The position numbers and the translations under genes are program-made. Positions 1-8,709 of a stretch of 64,000 nucleotides of DNA are shown in pieces (position 1 is the first letter of the stretch; every line of letters begins with the position of its first letter). Source of the DNA: an uncultured Lachnospiraceae bacterium (lineage in GTDB: Bacteria > Bacillota > Clostridia > Lachnospirales > Lachnospiraceae); assembly GCA_910580195.1 (NCBI GenBank), contig CAJTWA010000015.1, positions 20,842 to 84,841 of the forward strand. The letters are read 5' to 3'. Under the pieces are notes generated by a model. That model saw nothing but the letters and a program-made list of their open reading frames with translations, had not been told where the DNA came from and searched no databases.

Positions 1-2114
1 TCCTGCCCCATGGATTCCAGAATCCTTTCTGCTACGGACCCGCTGTCGATTTTCAGTTCCTTTTTCAGTAAATCCACATTTCCATGTTCTACGAAAACGT
101 CTGGGATGGAGATATTTAAAATCTGGAACTTGCTGCAGGGAATTTCTTTCCCAACGGAGCCTTGCAGGCCCTTTTGCGCTGGAAAGGTGGCTTCTGGCTG
201 CTGCGGGCCATCTATGCCAGCAGGGCTAAGGCTGATATCCCTGCGTTCCGGCTGCCATGGATCATCTATGCCAGCAGGGCTAAGGCTGATATCCCTGCGT
301 TCTGGCTGCCATGGGCCATCTATGCCAGCAGGGCTAAGGCTGATATCCCTGCGTTCCGGCTGCTGTGGGCTCCTTATGCAGCCAAGATGGTTCTTGGCAT
401 AATATTGCAGCACATGCTCCCCGAAACCGCCGCTTTGGACATTTTCTTCCATCGTTACCAGAAGCTGGTGGTTTTGGGGAAGGCTGTCAAGCAATGCGCT
501 GTCCAAGGGTTTTACAAAACGGGCATTGATCAGGGTGCACCGGTAGCCCTGCTGCTCCAAAAGGCGGTAAGTTTCTTCGGCTGTTTTTACCATGCTGCCT
601 ACCGCTAGGAGGGCAATTTGGCTCCCTTCATAAATGGTTTCGCTTTTCCCATAAGAAATTTTTGCACGGTGGCTTTTCAGCCCGTCGTAGGCTTGGCCGC
701 GGGGATAGCGGATGGCAATTGGGCCGCCAAAATCCACTGCAAATTTTACCATGTCGGAAAGCTCCCATTTATTTTTTGGGGCCATGATGCACATATTCGG
801 GATCGTGGACAAATAGGACAGGTCAAAGATGCCCTGATGGGTTTCCCCGTCACTCCCTACAAGCCCTGCCCGGTCAATGGCAAAGGTCACGGGGAGGCCT
901 TGGATGCACACATCATGGAGCAGTTGGTCGTAAGCCCTTTGGAGGAAGGAGGAATACACGGCAAATACCGGCTTTAGCCCTGCGGCTGCAAGCCCTGCGG
1001 CAAAAGTCACGGCATGGCCTTCCGCAATCCCCACATCAAAAAAACGTTCTGGGAACATGTTGTGGAACCGTTTTAAGCCTGTCCCATCCTCCATGGCCGC
1101 AGTAATGGCCGCTACCTTGCCGTCCCGCTCCCCAAGCTTGCGCATGACAGTAGAAAAAACGTCAGTATAGTTGGCTGTAACCCTCCGCTTTAAGGGAAGG
1201 CCTGTTTCAATTGCAAACGGCTCCGTGCCGTGGAACCTTGCCGGATGGCGTTCCGCCGGGACATACCCCTTGCCCTTCTGGGTAATCACATGGACAAGGA
1301 CTGCCCCGCTTACCTTGGAGGCCTCCCGCAGCACCCGCAGCATGGCCCCAATGTCGTGGCCGTCCACCGGGCCTAGGTAGGTAATCCCCATATTTTCAAA
1401 AAGCATCCCCGGGATAAAAAGCTGCTTGATGCCGCTTTTCGTCCTCCGGATTTGCTCTACCATCCGCTCCCCGTAAACTGGGATTTTATTCAGGGAATTG
1501 GTGATGCCTGTTTTCAGCCCCTGGTACGCGTCTGCAGTCCTAAGGTTGCCGAGGTGGCTGGACAGCCCCCCTATATTTTCTGAAATGGACATTTTATTGT
1601 CGTTGAGCACAATGGTGAAATTCGTTTTCAGGAGGGATGCGTTGTTCAATGCCTCCCACGCCATCCCCCCCGTCAGCGCGCCGTCCCCAATCACGGAAAC
1701 CACTTGGTAATCCTCCCCTGCCAGTTCCCGTGCAGAGGCATACCCCAAGCCTGCCGAGATGGAAGTGGAGCTGTGGCCTGTGCCAAAGCTGTCGCAGCCG
1801 CTTTCTTTCCGCTTGGGAAATCCGCTCATGCCCTTGAATTTCCGCAATGTGCCAAACCCTTCCCTGCGCCCAGTCAGTAATTTATGGGTATAGGACTGGT
1901 GCCCCACATCCCAGATAATCTTATCCTCCGGAAGCTGAAGGTGCAAATGTAAGGCCATGGTAAGCTCTACCGCGCCCAAATTAGAGGCCAGATGCCCCCC
2001 ATGCTCCGCCACCTTCTGGATTAAGAAATCCCGGATTTCTTCCGCAAGCGCCGGCAATTCGGATTCTTCTATTTTCTTAATGTCGTTGGGTCCCTGAATC
2101 TGTTCCAATATCAT
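1..2114 (-). CDS. dxs: 1-deoxy-D-xylulose-5-phosphate synthase (3' end cut by window)
   Basis: Condenses pyruvate and glyceraldehyde 3-phosphate to DXP, the first step of the MEP isoprenoid pathway, using thiamine diphosphate; cytosolic. The ATG at 2114 follows an AGAAGGGGG ribosome site. The N-terminal EHGGHLASNLGAVELTMA segment and the TPP motif GDGALTGGMAWEALNN (about residues 140-158) are present, and the C-terminal transketolase domain runs to EHGNVDLL near the edge. At 704 codons and still open it is far longer than the usual 620-640 residues, because three 18-residue repeats (nt 210-371, residues 582-635) and flanking residues sit in the C-terminal domain after EHVLQYYAKNHL. It lies downstream of ispA in an isoprenoid/DNA-repair operon. 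The identity is clear; whether the repeat-bearing enzyme works normally is unknown. Confidence 0.95.
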   Translation of the reverse strand, partial: MILEQIQGPNDIKKIEESELPALAEEIRDFLIQKVAEHGGHLASNLGAVELTMALHLHLQLPEDKIIWDVGHQSYTHKLLTGRREGFGTLRKFKGMSGFPKRKESGCDSFGTGHSSTSISAGLGYASARELAGEDYQVVSVIGDGALTGGMAWEALNNASLLKTNFTIVLNDNKMSISENIGGLSSHLGNLRTADAYQGLKTGITNSLNKIPVYGERMVEQIRRTKSGIKQLFIPGMLFENMGITYLGPVDGHDIGAMLRVLREASKVSGAVLVHVITQKGKGYVPAERHPARFHGTEPFAIETGLPLKRRVTANYTDVFSTVMRKLGERDGKVAAITAAMEDGTGLKRFHNMFPERFFDVGIAEGHAVTFAAGLAAAGLKPVFAVYSSFLQRAYDQLLHDVCIQGLPVTFAIDRAGLVGSDGETHQGIFDLSYLSTIPNMCIMAPKNKWELSDMVKFAVDFGGPIAIRYPRGQAYDGLKSHRAKISYGKSETIYEGSQIALLAVGSMVKTAEETYRLLEQQGYRCTLINARFVKPLDSALLDSLPQNHQLLVTMEENVQSGGFGEHVLQYYAKNHLGCIRSPQQPERRDISLSPAGIDGPWQPERRDISLSPAGIDDPWQPERRDISLSPAGIDGPQQPEATFPAQKGLQGSVGKEIPCSKFQILNISIPDVFVEHGNVDLLKKELKIDSGSVAERILESMGQ
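189..371 (-). repeat. 54-bp in-frame tandem repeat inside dxs (3 full copies plus partial)
   Basis: Three consecutive 54-bp units begin at 210, 264 and 318 on the plus strand and are nearly identical; a shortened unit occupies about 189-209. On the coding (minus) strand each unit encodes 18 residues of the form xPxQPERRDISLSPAGID. The period is a multiple of three, so the dxs frame stays open. The unit is proline- and arginine-rich and unlike the conserved DXS fold, suggesting a surface loop insertion expanded by slippage or unequal recombination. Confidence 0.95.
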
Positions 2115-2180
2115 GGGTAAACCCCCTTCTTCTCCTGTTATTTCCCTAGAGCGTGCCTGGATTTTTTCTGGCAAATAACC

Positions 2181-3068
2181 CTATTTTTCCCGCTGCATCA
2201 ATTCCAGCATCAATCTTGTCAAAAATTCATTTTTTACCACAAGGCCTTCCATCCGCCCCACGCTCTGCTCTGACAGGCGTTTTGCATCCTGCTTCGCCCC
2301 TTCAATCCCCCTAAGGGCTGCCCATGTAATTTTATGGTTCTTCTCATCGCTGCCTACCGGCTTGCCAAGGACTTCCGTGGTGCTGGTAATGTCCAGAATA
2401 TCATCCTGTATCTGGAAGGCAAGGCCTAATTCCCCTGCCGCCTGCTCCACCTGCCGCTGCTCCCCTTTGGTAGCCCCGGCTAAAATTGCCCCAACCAGCA
2501 TGGCGCACTCCAAAAGCGCCCCGGTTTTCAGGCGGTAAATAAACTCTAGCTGTTCCATTGTTACCGGTTTCCCTTCTGCCTCCACGTCCACGCACTGGCC
2601 GCCCAGCATGCCGCAAATGCCTGCTTTCTGGGCAAGCACCTGCAAGGCTTTCCCGATATTTAAGTTCCCCGGCTCAATCTCAAATGCTTTTACCGCCGTT
2701 TCAAAGGCATAGTTCAAAAGGCCGTCCCCGGCCAGAATCCCCATGGCTTCCCCATACTGGGCATGGGTGGTCTTTTTGCCCCTCCGGTATTCGTCGTTGT
2801 CCATGGCGGGCAGGTCGTCATGGACAAGGGAATACGTATGGATCATCTCAATTGCCGCCATAAAAGGCTCAATCACCTTGGACCTTCCCCCGAACATCCG
2901 GTAAGTTTCCCACATCAGTATCGGGCGCAGCCGTTTCCCGCCTGCCAGCACGCTGTAATTCATGGCCTCAATGACTGTTTTCTGATACCCTTCCTCTTTG
3001 GGCAGGTATGCAGCAATCACAGCTTCTACCTGCTTGGCTCTAGCTGCAAGTTCTGCTTTCATGTCCAT
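2181..3068 (-). CDS. ispA: Farnesyl/geranyl diphosphate synthase (polyprenyl synthetase)
   Basis: Makes short-chain prenyl diphosphates (FPP/GPP) from IPP and DMAPP in the cytosol. The 295 residues match the family size. The first aspartate-rich motif DDLPAMDND begins at about residue 84 and the second, QDDILD, near residue 219; GGKRLRP (about 43-49) is the usual IPP-binding segment. It sits between xseB (6-nt gap) and dxs (66-nt gap) on the same strand, the arrangement common in clostridia, so it is likely co-transcribed. Product chain length cannot be fixed from motif reading alone. Confidence 0.93.
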   Translation of the reverse strand: MDMKAELAARAKQVEAVIAAYLPKEEGYQKTVIEAMNYSVLAGGKRLRPILMWETYRMFGGRSKVIEPFMAAIEMIHTYSLVHDDLPAMDNDEYRRGKKTTHAQYGEAMGILAGDGLLNYAFETAVKAFEIEPGNLNIGKALQVLAQKAGICGMLGGQCVDVEAEGKPVTMEQLEFIYRLKTGALLECAMLVGAILAGATKGEQRQVEQAAGELGLAFQIQDDILDITSTTEVLGKPVGSDEKNHKITWAALRGIEGAKQDAKRLSEQSVGRMEGLVVKNEFLTRLMLELMQREK

Positions 3069-3074
3069 ATCGTC

Positions 3075-3320
3075 CTATCCTTTCCTCTCCCCAAAGGGCT
3101 CTAGTTCCCCCTGCCCATTTAAAAGCAGCATCTTCTTTTCCACGCTGTCTATCTTCTGGGTGCAGGACTTCAGCTTCTTTATGCCCTTTTCATACAATGC
3201 AAATGTTTCTTCCAGCGTCACTTCCCGCTGCTGCATACGTTCTATGATTCCCTCCAGTTCCCCAAACATTTCTTCCAAGGACTGGGGTCCCTGTTCCATT
3301 TCCTGTCCTGTCTGGCCCAT
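3075..3320 (-). CDS. xseB: Exodeoxyribonuclease VII small subunit
   Basis: Small subunit of exonuclease VII, which degrades single-stranded DNA together with XseA. The 81 residues contain the typical helical core SLEEMFGELEGIIERM followed by LEETFALYEKGIKKLKSC. The ATG at 3320 follows a strong AGGAGG. It lies between xseA and ispA; the gap to xseA carries the 37-bp repeats at 3355-3453. Short but characteristic. Confidence 0.92.
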   Translation of the reverse strand: MGQTGQEMEQGPQSLEEMFGELEGIIERMQQREVTLEETFALYEKGIKKLKSCTQKIDSVEKKMLLLNGQGELEPFGERKG

Positions 3321-3354
3321 AAGCCCTCCTGATCCTATTGCCTAAAAACTTTTT

Positions 3355-3453
3355 CTAGCCTGCGCATTGGCATTGCCCCGCTGGCTTTTTTCTAGCCTGC
3401 GCATTGGCATTGCCCCGCTAGCTTTTTTTCTAGCCTACGCATTGCTCCGCTGG
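3355..3453. repeat. Three tandem ~37-bp repeats between xseA and xseB
   Basis: The phrase CTAGCCTGCGCATTGGCATT starts at 3355 and 3392, and a shortened diverged copy starts at 3430. The period is 37-38 bp. The repeats fill the otherwise unremarkable xseA-xseB gap and contain no open frame. Confidence 0.85.
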
Positions 3454-3464
3454 TTCCTTTTTCT

Positions 3465-4682
3465 TCACACATGGCGCTCTGGCCTCAGCTCCACTTCCAC
3501 TGCTTTTGCAGCCACTTTCCCGTTCAGCATATGGATGTTTAACATATCCCCGGGGGTTACTGCGGCTGCATCGCAAATGCCCTGCCCCTTCTGGCCTGCC
3601 ACAAAGGAATAGCCTTGGCTTAGCTTTTTTAAAGGGGAAAGGGCTTCTAGGCGTTCCGCCAGCAGTTCCATTTCATGCTTTTTCTGGACAAGCTGCTGTT
3701 CCATACGCATATGCAGCTTATCTTCCAAATCTGCCGCTGTCTGGCGTTTTTCATTGAGCTGCCCCTGCGGGCTTAACAATTTCATCCTGTCCCGGAATTG
3801 GCGGGTGCGTTCCTCGGCCCACTGAAGCTTCTGGCTGATATTCCGGTTCAGCTCCAGCCGGAAAGATAAGAGCGTCCCCTCCAGCTCCCGGATGTCGTAC
3901 ACAGCAAGCTCCGCAGCCGCGGAAGGGGTGGGCGCCCGCAAATCCGCCACATAATCTGCAATGGTGGTGTCCGTTTCATGGCCCACAGCGGAAATAATGG
4001 GGACTGTGCAGTCAAAAATAGCCCTTGCCACAATTTCCTCATTAAATGCCCACAAATCTTCCATGGACCCGCCGCCCCGGCCTACAATCATCAAGTCCAC
4101 CCCTAGCTGCTCCAAGGCGAAAATCCCGTTCACGATGCTGGCGGCCGCCCCGTCCCCCTGCACCAAAGCAGGGTAAAGGACTGTCTGCACATAGGGGTTC
4201 CTGCGGCTTGTGATATTCTGGATGTCCCGGATGGCCGCACCGGTGGGGGCTGTCACAATCCCAAGGGTACGGATATATTTTGGGATGGGCTGCTTGTACT
4301 CCGGGGCAAACATGCCCATCTCCTCCAGTTCCTGCTTTAACTGCTGGAACCGCCGGTATAAAAGCCCTTCCCCATCCAGCAGGATTTCTTTAGCATAAAG
4401 CTGGTATCTTCCGTCCCTCTCATACACGGAAATGGATCCCAGCACAATGACGTTGTCCCCGTTTTTCATGGTAAACGCAAGCCCTTTGCGGCTCCCTGCA
4501 AACAGCACCGCCGGCATCGCCCCTGTTTCGTCCTTCAAGGTAAAATAAATATGGCCGGACGTGTGGTACTTGCAGTTTGACACCTCGCCTTTCACATAGA
4601 TGCGGTTCATCATAAAGTCTTGGGCAAACATATTTTTAATGTAGGAATTCACCTGCCCTACGGTGTAAACATTTTTTGTCAT
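3465..4682 (-). CDS. xseA: Exodeoxyribonuclease VII large subunit
   Basis: Catalytic large subunit of exonuclease VII. The 405-residue product has the N-terminal OB-fold (YTVGQVNSYIKNMF, then VYVKGEVSN-like NRIYVKGEVSN) and the catalytic middle region with ITSRRNPY, GRGGGSMEDLWAFNEE and SAVGHETDTTIADYVADLRAPTPSAAAEL in the usual order, then a coiled-coil C-terminus. The start ATG overlaps the nusB stop codon in an ATGA, indicating translational coupling. Length and motif order are normal. Confidence 0.96.
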   Translation of the reverse strand: MTKNVYTVGQVNSYIKNMFAQDFMMNRIYVKGEVSNCKYHTSGHIYFTLKDETGAMPAVLFAGSRKGLAFTMKNGDNVIVLGSISVYERDGRYQLYAKEILLDGEGLLYRRFQQLKQELEEMGMFAPEYKQPIPKYIRTLGIVTAPTGAAIRDIQNITSRRNPYVQTVLYPALVQGDGAAASIVNGIFALEQLGVDLMIVGRGGGSMEDLWAFNEEIVARAIFDCTVPIISAVGHETDTTIADYVADLRAPTPSAAAELAVYDIRELEGTLLSFRLELNRNISQKLQWAEERTRQFRDRMKLLSPQGQLNEKRQTAADLEDKLHMRMEQQLVQKKHEMELLAERLEALSPLKKLSQGYSFVAGQKGQGICDAAAVTPGDMLNIHMLNGKVAAKAVEVELRPERHV

Positions 4683-5074
4683 GCCAGCTTTGCAAGGATC
4701 CCGTTGACAAAGGAGGCGGAATCATCTGTGCCATACCTTTTCGCAAGCTCCACAGCTTCGTTGATTGCTACCCCTGTGGGAATCCCTTCCTCAAATTTCA
4801 TTTCATACACGGCAAGGCGGATTAAGGTCAAATCCACTTTCCCCATCCGGCTGGTCTTCCAGCCCTGGGCCACCGCATTTACCATCCCGTCTATTTCCGG
4901 GAGGCGGGCCAGTATCTGTTCAAATTTTCCTTGGATATAATGGGTGTCCTTCTCTTCTTTTGTATCCAAGTCCTCAAAAAAAAGCTGCAGCTGCTCCGGC
5001 AAATCCCCTTCTTCGTAAAATTCTGCCCGGAACAGTAACTTGAATATCTGCTCTCTGATTTCTCTCCGGCTCAT
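4679..5074 (-). CDS. nusB: Transcription antitermination factor NusB
   Basis: RNA-binding antitermination factor that acts with NusE (S10) on rRNA transcription. The ATG at 5074 (MSRREIREQIFKLLF) follows AAGGG at suitable spacing, giving 131 residues; a TTG further upstream at 5089 is less convincing. The C-terminal helical segment GVAINEAVELAKRYG and the ending SFVNGILAKLA are typical of the family. It overlaps xseA by 4 nt. Confidence 0.94.
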   Translation of the reverse strand: MSRREIREQIFKLLFRAEFYEEGDLPEQLQLFFEDLDTKEEKDTHYIQGKFEQILARLPEIDGMVNAVAQGWKTSRMGKVDLTLIRLAVYEMKFEEGIPTGVAINEAVELAKRYGTDDSASFVNGILAKLA

Positions 5075-5105
5075 ATAATCCCTTTCCAATATAGGAAATT
5101 ACAGC

Positions 5106-5130
5106 AAAAGGCTGCCAAACTGACAGCCTT
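5106..5130 (-). terminator. Hairpin after the Asp23 gene
   Basis: A seven-base-pair stem AAGGCTG/CAGCCTT with a 9-nt loop is followed on the minus strand by only four T residues. It lies between the Asp23 gene and nusB and may attenuate rather than fully stop transcription. Confidence 0.5.
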
Positions 5131-5297
5131 CCAAATCCATGCACTTCCTTCAGTTTTCATGCAGGAAACCGGCGTACCGCCCGCCCATCCAATGGGGCAA
5201 GGGGCGCGGCGGGAATCCTGCTGCACATTTTTCTGTTTCTGTTTTCTATTTCCATGGGCTTGTTGGCACCGCCTGATGGAACCCCTGCCATGTTTCC

Positions 5298-5675
5298 CTA
5301 TTTCTGCTTTTCCATCTCTACGCTGGCAATGCGTACATTGACGCTGCTGACTTCCAGCCCTGTCATGTTCTCAATGGCAGACTTCACACGTTCCTGCACT
5401 TTGGTGGAAACCTTGGGGATGGCATAGCCAAAACGGATATTCAGGGCTACGTCCACCTTCACCACATTTTCCTTAATCTCAATCTTAATCCCTTTGGAAA
5501 GGTTCTTCATGCCCAGCTTGCTCACCAGCTCATTGGTGATGTTCCCTGCCATGGAGCTGACGCCTTCCACTTCTGTTGCTGCCAAGCCTGCGATAATTGC
5601 AATGACTTCGTCTGCAATGCGCACCTCGCCAAGGTTATCGTCTTTTATCATATATGCTTTCCTGTCTTCAGCCAT
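5298..5675 (-). CDS. Asp23/Gls24 family envelope stress protein
   Basis: 125 residues from the ATG at 5675, which is correctly spaced from AGGAGG (an upstream GTG directly abuts the site and is unlikely). The central segment (VIAIIAGLAATEVEGVSSM) and the C-terminal VQERVKSAIENMTG are hallmarks of Asp23 proteins (YqhY/AmaP neighbours in Bacillus). In Firmicutes this gene commonly sits upstream of nusB, as here. The molecular role is not well defined; family members are linked to membrane or fatty-acid homeostasis. Confidence 0.9.
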   Translation of the reverse strand: MAEDRKAYMIKDDNLGEVRIADEVIAIIAGLAATEVEGVSSMAGNITNELVSKLGMKNLSKGIKIEIKENVVKVDVALNIRFGYAIPKVSTKVQERVKSAIENMTGLEVSSVNVRIASVEMEKQK

Positions 5676-5822
5676 TTCCACGCCTCCTAAACTTATTCAT
5701 TTTCCTATTATAGCAGAATTTTTGGAATTTGCAAAGCCTTTCTTCGCTTGTGCCCCGTAGTTTTGTTCCATATTATCATTCCCATTCCCAAGCAAACTAT
5801 CAATCCTTTTCTTTGGCAAAAG

Positions 5823-5851
5823 AAAAAGGGATGCCCCCTGACATTCCCTTT
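5823..5851 (-). terminator. Terminator of the Uma2-family gene
   Basis: The minus strand reads AAAGGGAATG, an 8-nt loop and CATCCCTTT followed by TTC, about 100 bp downstream of the Uma2-like gene. The stem is slightly imperfect. Confidence 0.55.
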
Positions 5852-5953
5852 CGCCAATCCGCCTATTCACTTCCAAGGGCCCGCCTGCAAAATGCTTTCC
5901 GGCATGCCCAGCATATCAATCCATGAAAGGCCTTACCGGATGCCCTATGCCCC

Positions 5954-6508
5954 TTAGTCCAGCCCTTCAAAAATCTCTCCCAACGCCATTTTAATATGTG
6001 GAAATGCCCGCAGGCAGATTTCCTCCTCAGCATTGTAATCCTCGTCCTCTTTGTCGTCCAAAAGCAAGTAATTTTGCTCCAAAACATATTTCCCATCCTG
6101 CAAATAGTATATTTCTAGGGAGCCTTGGGGCGAAACAATCCAATATTCTTCCACGCCTGCTGCTTCATAAATATCTTTTTTTTCTGTCCGGTCCCTTTTT
6201 GCCGTGGAATGGCTTAGCGTTTCCGCTATGAACTTTGGGGTTCCGCTGTATGAGCCGCCTTTTAAATGTTTCCGGTCGCAGATTACCATGATATCAGGGC
6301 ATAAATAATCATCATTTATGTCTGGATGGTATTTAAAATCTAAATTTTCAATACTGACAAGGCATATGCTATTTTTTAACCCTTTCCTAATTGCCGTATA
6401 GATATTGCCATTAATAATGCCATGCCGGTATCCGGGAGCTGGGGACATATCATAGACTACCCCATTTATTTTTTCATCCCGCCAGTGTTCACTTGATGCT
6501 AATGCCAT
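5954..6508 (-). CDS. Uma2 family (DUF820) PD-(D/E)XK endonuclease-fold protein
   Basis: 184 residues resembling Uma2/DUF820 proteins, which have a restriction-endonuclease-like fold. Visible family features are the N-terminal INGVVYDMSPAPGYRHG, then CPDIMVICD, then PKFIAETLSHSTAKRDRTEKK, and EEYWIVSP; D and E/K residues in these segments correspond to the predicted nuclease core. An AGAAAGGATG site precedes the ATG at 6508. These genes are often multicopy in accessory DNA; their biological role is unproven. It lies beside a transposase scrap and a toxin-antitoxin pair. Confidence 0.85.
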   Translation of the reverse strand: MALASSEHWRDEKINGVVYDMSPAPGYRHGIINGNIYTAIRKGLKNSICLVSIENLDFKYHPDINDDYLCPDIMVICDRKHLKGGSYSGTPKFIAETLSHSTAKRDRTEKKDIYEAAGVEEYWIVSPQGSLEIYYLQDGKYVLEQNYLLLDDKEDEDYNAEEEICLRAFPHIKMALGEIFEGLD

Positions 6509-6565
6509 ATTATCACATCCTTTCTAGACTTAATTATAACATAGGGGGCAGCCTTAGTGGAAGGA

Positions 6566-6728
6566 CTATTTCAAAATTTGCCTGTTTTTCCTTGGGTGGT
6601 ATTTCCCCGTATTCCAGTACTGGATGGCATCTGCTACTAAGAAACCATCCAAGGCATCCGTCTTTTTGCCTCCCAACCTGTTGCTAAGTTTTAGGATTTC
6701 CTTTTCCAGAACCTTGGCCTTGTTTCGC
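6566..6728 (-). pseudogene. Fragment of a transposase, IS110-like
   Basis: A short minus-strand frame of about 50 codons reads EKEILKLSNRLGGKKTDALD, then GFLVADAIQYWNTGKYHP, and stops at 6566; an in-frame stop lies just upstream. KTDxLDGFLVAD resembles the DEDD-type catalytic segment of IS110-family transposases (K-x-D-x-x-D-A-x-x-I-A-D). No start, inverted repeats or remaining domains are visible. It is the main content of the 386-bp gap 6509-6894; the rest of that gap shows nothing recognisable. Confidence 0.45.
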
Positions 6729-6894
6729 CCTCATTTCACTTTTACTCCCTTTCATGATTTCTCCTATTTCTGCTGTCTGAGCATTAGCAGAGGGATATCA
6801 TAGTTGTGAAAGGATGAATTCTGCTTGTACAAGGCTAAATTCCATTTTACGCGTGATTTATTTCTTTCTATTTTCTATCCCATCCTATTTTTAA

Positions 6895-7167
6895 CTAAAA
6901 CAAGTCACTATGGCTTCCTGTCCTCATTAAATATAATATCAAATCTCTTCCGTCAATTTTATATATCAACAGCCAATCTGGAAGCACATGACATTCCCTA
7001 CATCCTTCCCACCCTCCATGAAGATTATGATCACAATATTTCTCATCTAATTCTTTTCCATTTGCAAGATCAGAGATAACTGTGTCCATAATTTTTGTGT
7101 TGTACCCTCTTTTTATTACAGTTTTCAAATCTTTTTTAAATCTGTTCGTGGCTTTTATTGTGTACAT
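6895..7167 (-). CDS. YafQ/RelE-family mRNA interferase toxin
   Basis: 90-residue toxin of a type II system. It opens with MYTIKATNRFKKDLKTVIKRG and ends with LILYLMRTGSHSDLF, the typical YafQ layout; DHNLHGGWEGCRECHVLPDW contains the histidine and aspartate region implicated in ribosome-dependent mRNA cleavage in that family. It overlaps the upstream antitoxin gene by 13 nt, as usual for such pairs. The DNA is more AT-rich than nearby housekeeping genes. Confidence 0.9.
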   Translation of the reverse strand: MYTIKATNRFKKDLKTVIKRGYNTKIMDTVISDLANGKELDEKYCDHNLHGGWEGCRECHVLPDWLLIYKIDGRDLILYLMRTGSHSDLF

Positions 7168-7442
7168 TCGTCTTCTACCTCTTGTAATAATTCTTGAAAA
7201 CTGTTATAACTTTTATAACATTCTGGATGTTCTTTCATAACTTCCACTTCTGCAAAAGCTTTTAATGTTTCCATATTGGGAACCTCTAAAGTAGGTTGAA
7301 ATGGCAATCCCTGCTCTCTAATCGCCTGTTTTGCTGTCATAACAAAAAATGTAGTCATATCCATTCCAATATTACTCAAAAGCTCTTGCAATTGAGATTT
7401 TAAATTTTCATCCATTCTCATCGTAATATTTGTTGTTGCCAT
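7155..7442 (-). CDS. RelB/DinJ-family antitoxin
   Basis: 95-residue antitoxin starting at the ATG at 7442 (MATTNITMRMDENLK), which follows AAGGAGTTGAGG; an upstream ATG at 7493 lacks a good ribosome site. The N-terminus is a ribbon-helix-helix DNA-binding segment (ITMRMDENLKSQLQELL, then MDMTTFFVMTAKQAIREQGLPF), as in DinJ. The C-terminus would wrap the toxin. It probably represses its own promoter with the toxin; no operator was identified with confidence. Confidence 0.9.
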   Translation of the reverse strand: MATTNITMRMDENLKSQLQELLSNIGMDMTTFFVMTAKQAIREQGLPFQPTLEVPNMETLKAFAEVEVMKEHPECYKSYNSFQELLQEVEDECTQ

Positions 7443-7553
7443 ATCCTCAACTCCTTCCTTCAATATTATATTATCCATAAAGGAATACGTCAATACGTTA
7501 CAGCGGCACTGCTTTCATATGCGCTACAAAGTTTGCCGTTATCGTTAATTGCA

Positions 7554-7592
7554 TAAAAAAAGAAACCATCACAACATTAATGCAATGGTTTC
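7554..7592 (-). terminator. Terminator downstream of metA
   Basis: GAAACCAT and ATGGTTTC form an 8-bp stem with a 15-nt loop, followed on the minus strand by seven T residues. It lies about 170 bp downstream of metA. Confidence 0.65.
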
Positions 7593-7763
7593 ATTTTGCT
7601 AAATTTTCATGCAAGATTTATCTCCATCTAAAATTAGATAATCTCCATTCTATCTCCACTACAATGGAAATTTGTGCGAATTTACATCAATTTATACCAA
7701 CTTATTCTTAATCTTAATAAAATGACTGGAACTATGAATCCCTTGATTTTCCTTAACTTTACC

Positions 7764-8687
7764 CTATTTCTTCGGCACTGCCGTGTACTCGTAAGGCGTA
7801 GCCTGATACACATAGTAATTGAGCCAGTTGGTATACAGCGTATTGGCGTGGGCGCGCCACTGCAGGTTGGGCCGGATGGTACAGTCATCCCCTTCGTAAT
7901 AATTCTTCGGCACTTGGATTTCAAGCCCTTTTTCTTTATCCCGTATGTACTCCGAATGGAGGGTAACCCGGTCATATTCCGGATGCCCCATCACGAAAAT
8001 TTTCTTCCCGGTAGTATCCATCATCAGGTAAGGCCCTGCCTCCTCGGATTCTGCCAGAATGGTAAGGTCCGGCTCTTTTTCAATATCCTCTTTCCGCACT
8101 TGGGTGTGCCGGGAATGGGGTGCCATGAAATAATCGTCAAACCCCCGGACTAAGGGGATTTTCCGGTTCTTCACCTTATGCTCGAACAGGCCGAACATTT
8201 TTTGCTCCAGCATTTCCTTTTGGATGCCGTAATGGTAGTAAAGCCCGGCCTGCGCCCCCCAGCAAAGGTGCATGGTGGAGGTTACGTTGGTCTTTGTCCA
8301 CTCACAGATTTGCCCAAATTCTTCCCAATAGTCCACCTCTTCGTACGCTATCTTCTCCACCGGGGCTCCGGTTATAATAAACCCGTCAAATTTCTGCTCC
8401 CGTACCTCTGCGAAGGTGTTATAAAATTTATTCAGGTGGCTGCTTGAGGTATTGCGGGACTCATGGCTGCCCGCTACCACAAAGGTAACGTCCACCTGCA
8501 GCGGGGTATTGGAAAGGGCGCGGAGGATTTGCAGCTCCGTTTCCTCCTTCAAGGGCATTAAATTCAGGATGCCCACCTCTATGGGGCGGATGTCCTGATG
8601 CATTGCCCGCTTCTCGTCCATGGTAAAAACATTTTCCCGCTCCAGCGTTTCCTTTGCTGGCAAATCGCTCTGCACCTTAATTGGCAT
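7764..8687 (-). CDS. metA: Homoserine O-acyltransferase (MetA family)
   Basis: Acylates homoserine in methionine synthesis. The ATG at 8687 (MPIKVQSDLPAKETLERENV) follows GAAGGG and gives 307 residues, the usual length. Family motifs include GILNLMPLK, the nucleophile-bearing STMHLCWGAQAGLYYHYGI (cysteine near residue 142), FDDYFMAPHSRHT and the catalytic His in VMGHPEYDR. In clostridial and thermotogal members the acyl donor is often acetyl-CoA rather than succinyl-CoA; the choice cannot be settled here. It lies 22 nt downstream of ligA, with no room for its own riboswitch. Confidence 0.93.
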   Translation of the reverse strand: MPIKVQSDLPAKETLERENVFTMDEKRAMHQDIRPIEVGILNLMPLKEETELQILRALSNTPLQVDVTFVVAGSHESRNTSSSHLNKFYNTFAEVREQKFDGFIITGAPVEKIAYEEVDYWEEFGQICEWTKTNVTSTMHLCWGAQAGLYYHYGIQKEMLEQKMFGLFEHKVKNRKIPLVRGFDDYFMAPHSRHTQVRKEDIEKEPDLTILAESEEAGPYLMMDTTGKKIFVMGHPEYDRVTLHSEYIRDKEKGLEIQVPKNYYEGDDCTIRPNLQWRAHANTLYTNWLNYYVYQATPYEYTAVPKK

Positions 8688-8709
8688 AATTATTCCCTTC
8701 TTTCTATTA

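Noticed and set aside
10..402. Plus-strand open frame containing a peptide repeat (AGLRLISLRSGCHG type)
   Set aside because: It is the complementary reading of the 54-bp repeat in dxs; the minus-strand DXS frame is clearly the gene.
8688..8709. SAM riboswitch for metA
   Set aside because: Only 22 nt separate metA from ligA, too short for any riboswitch.
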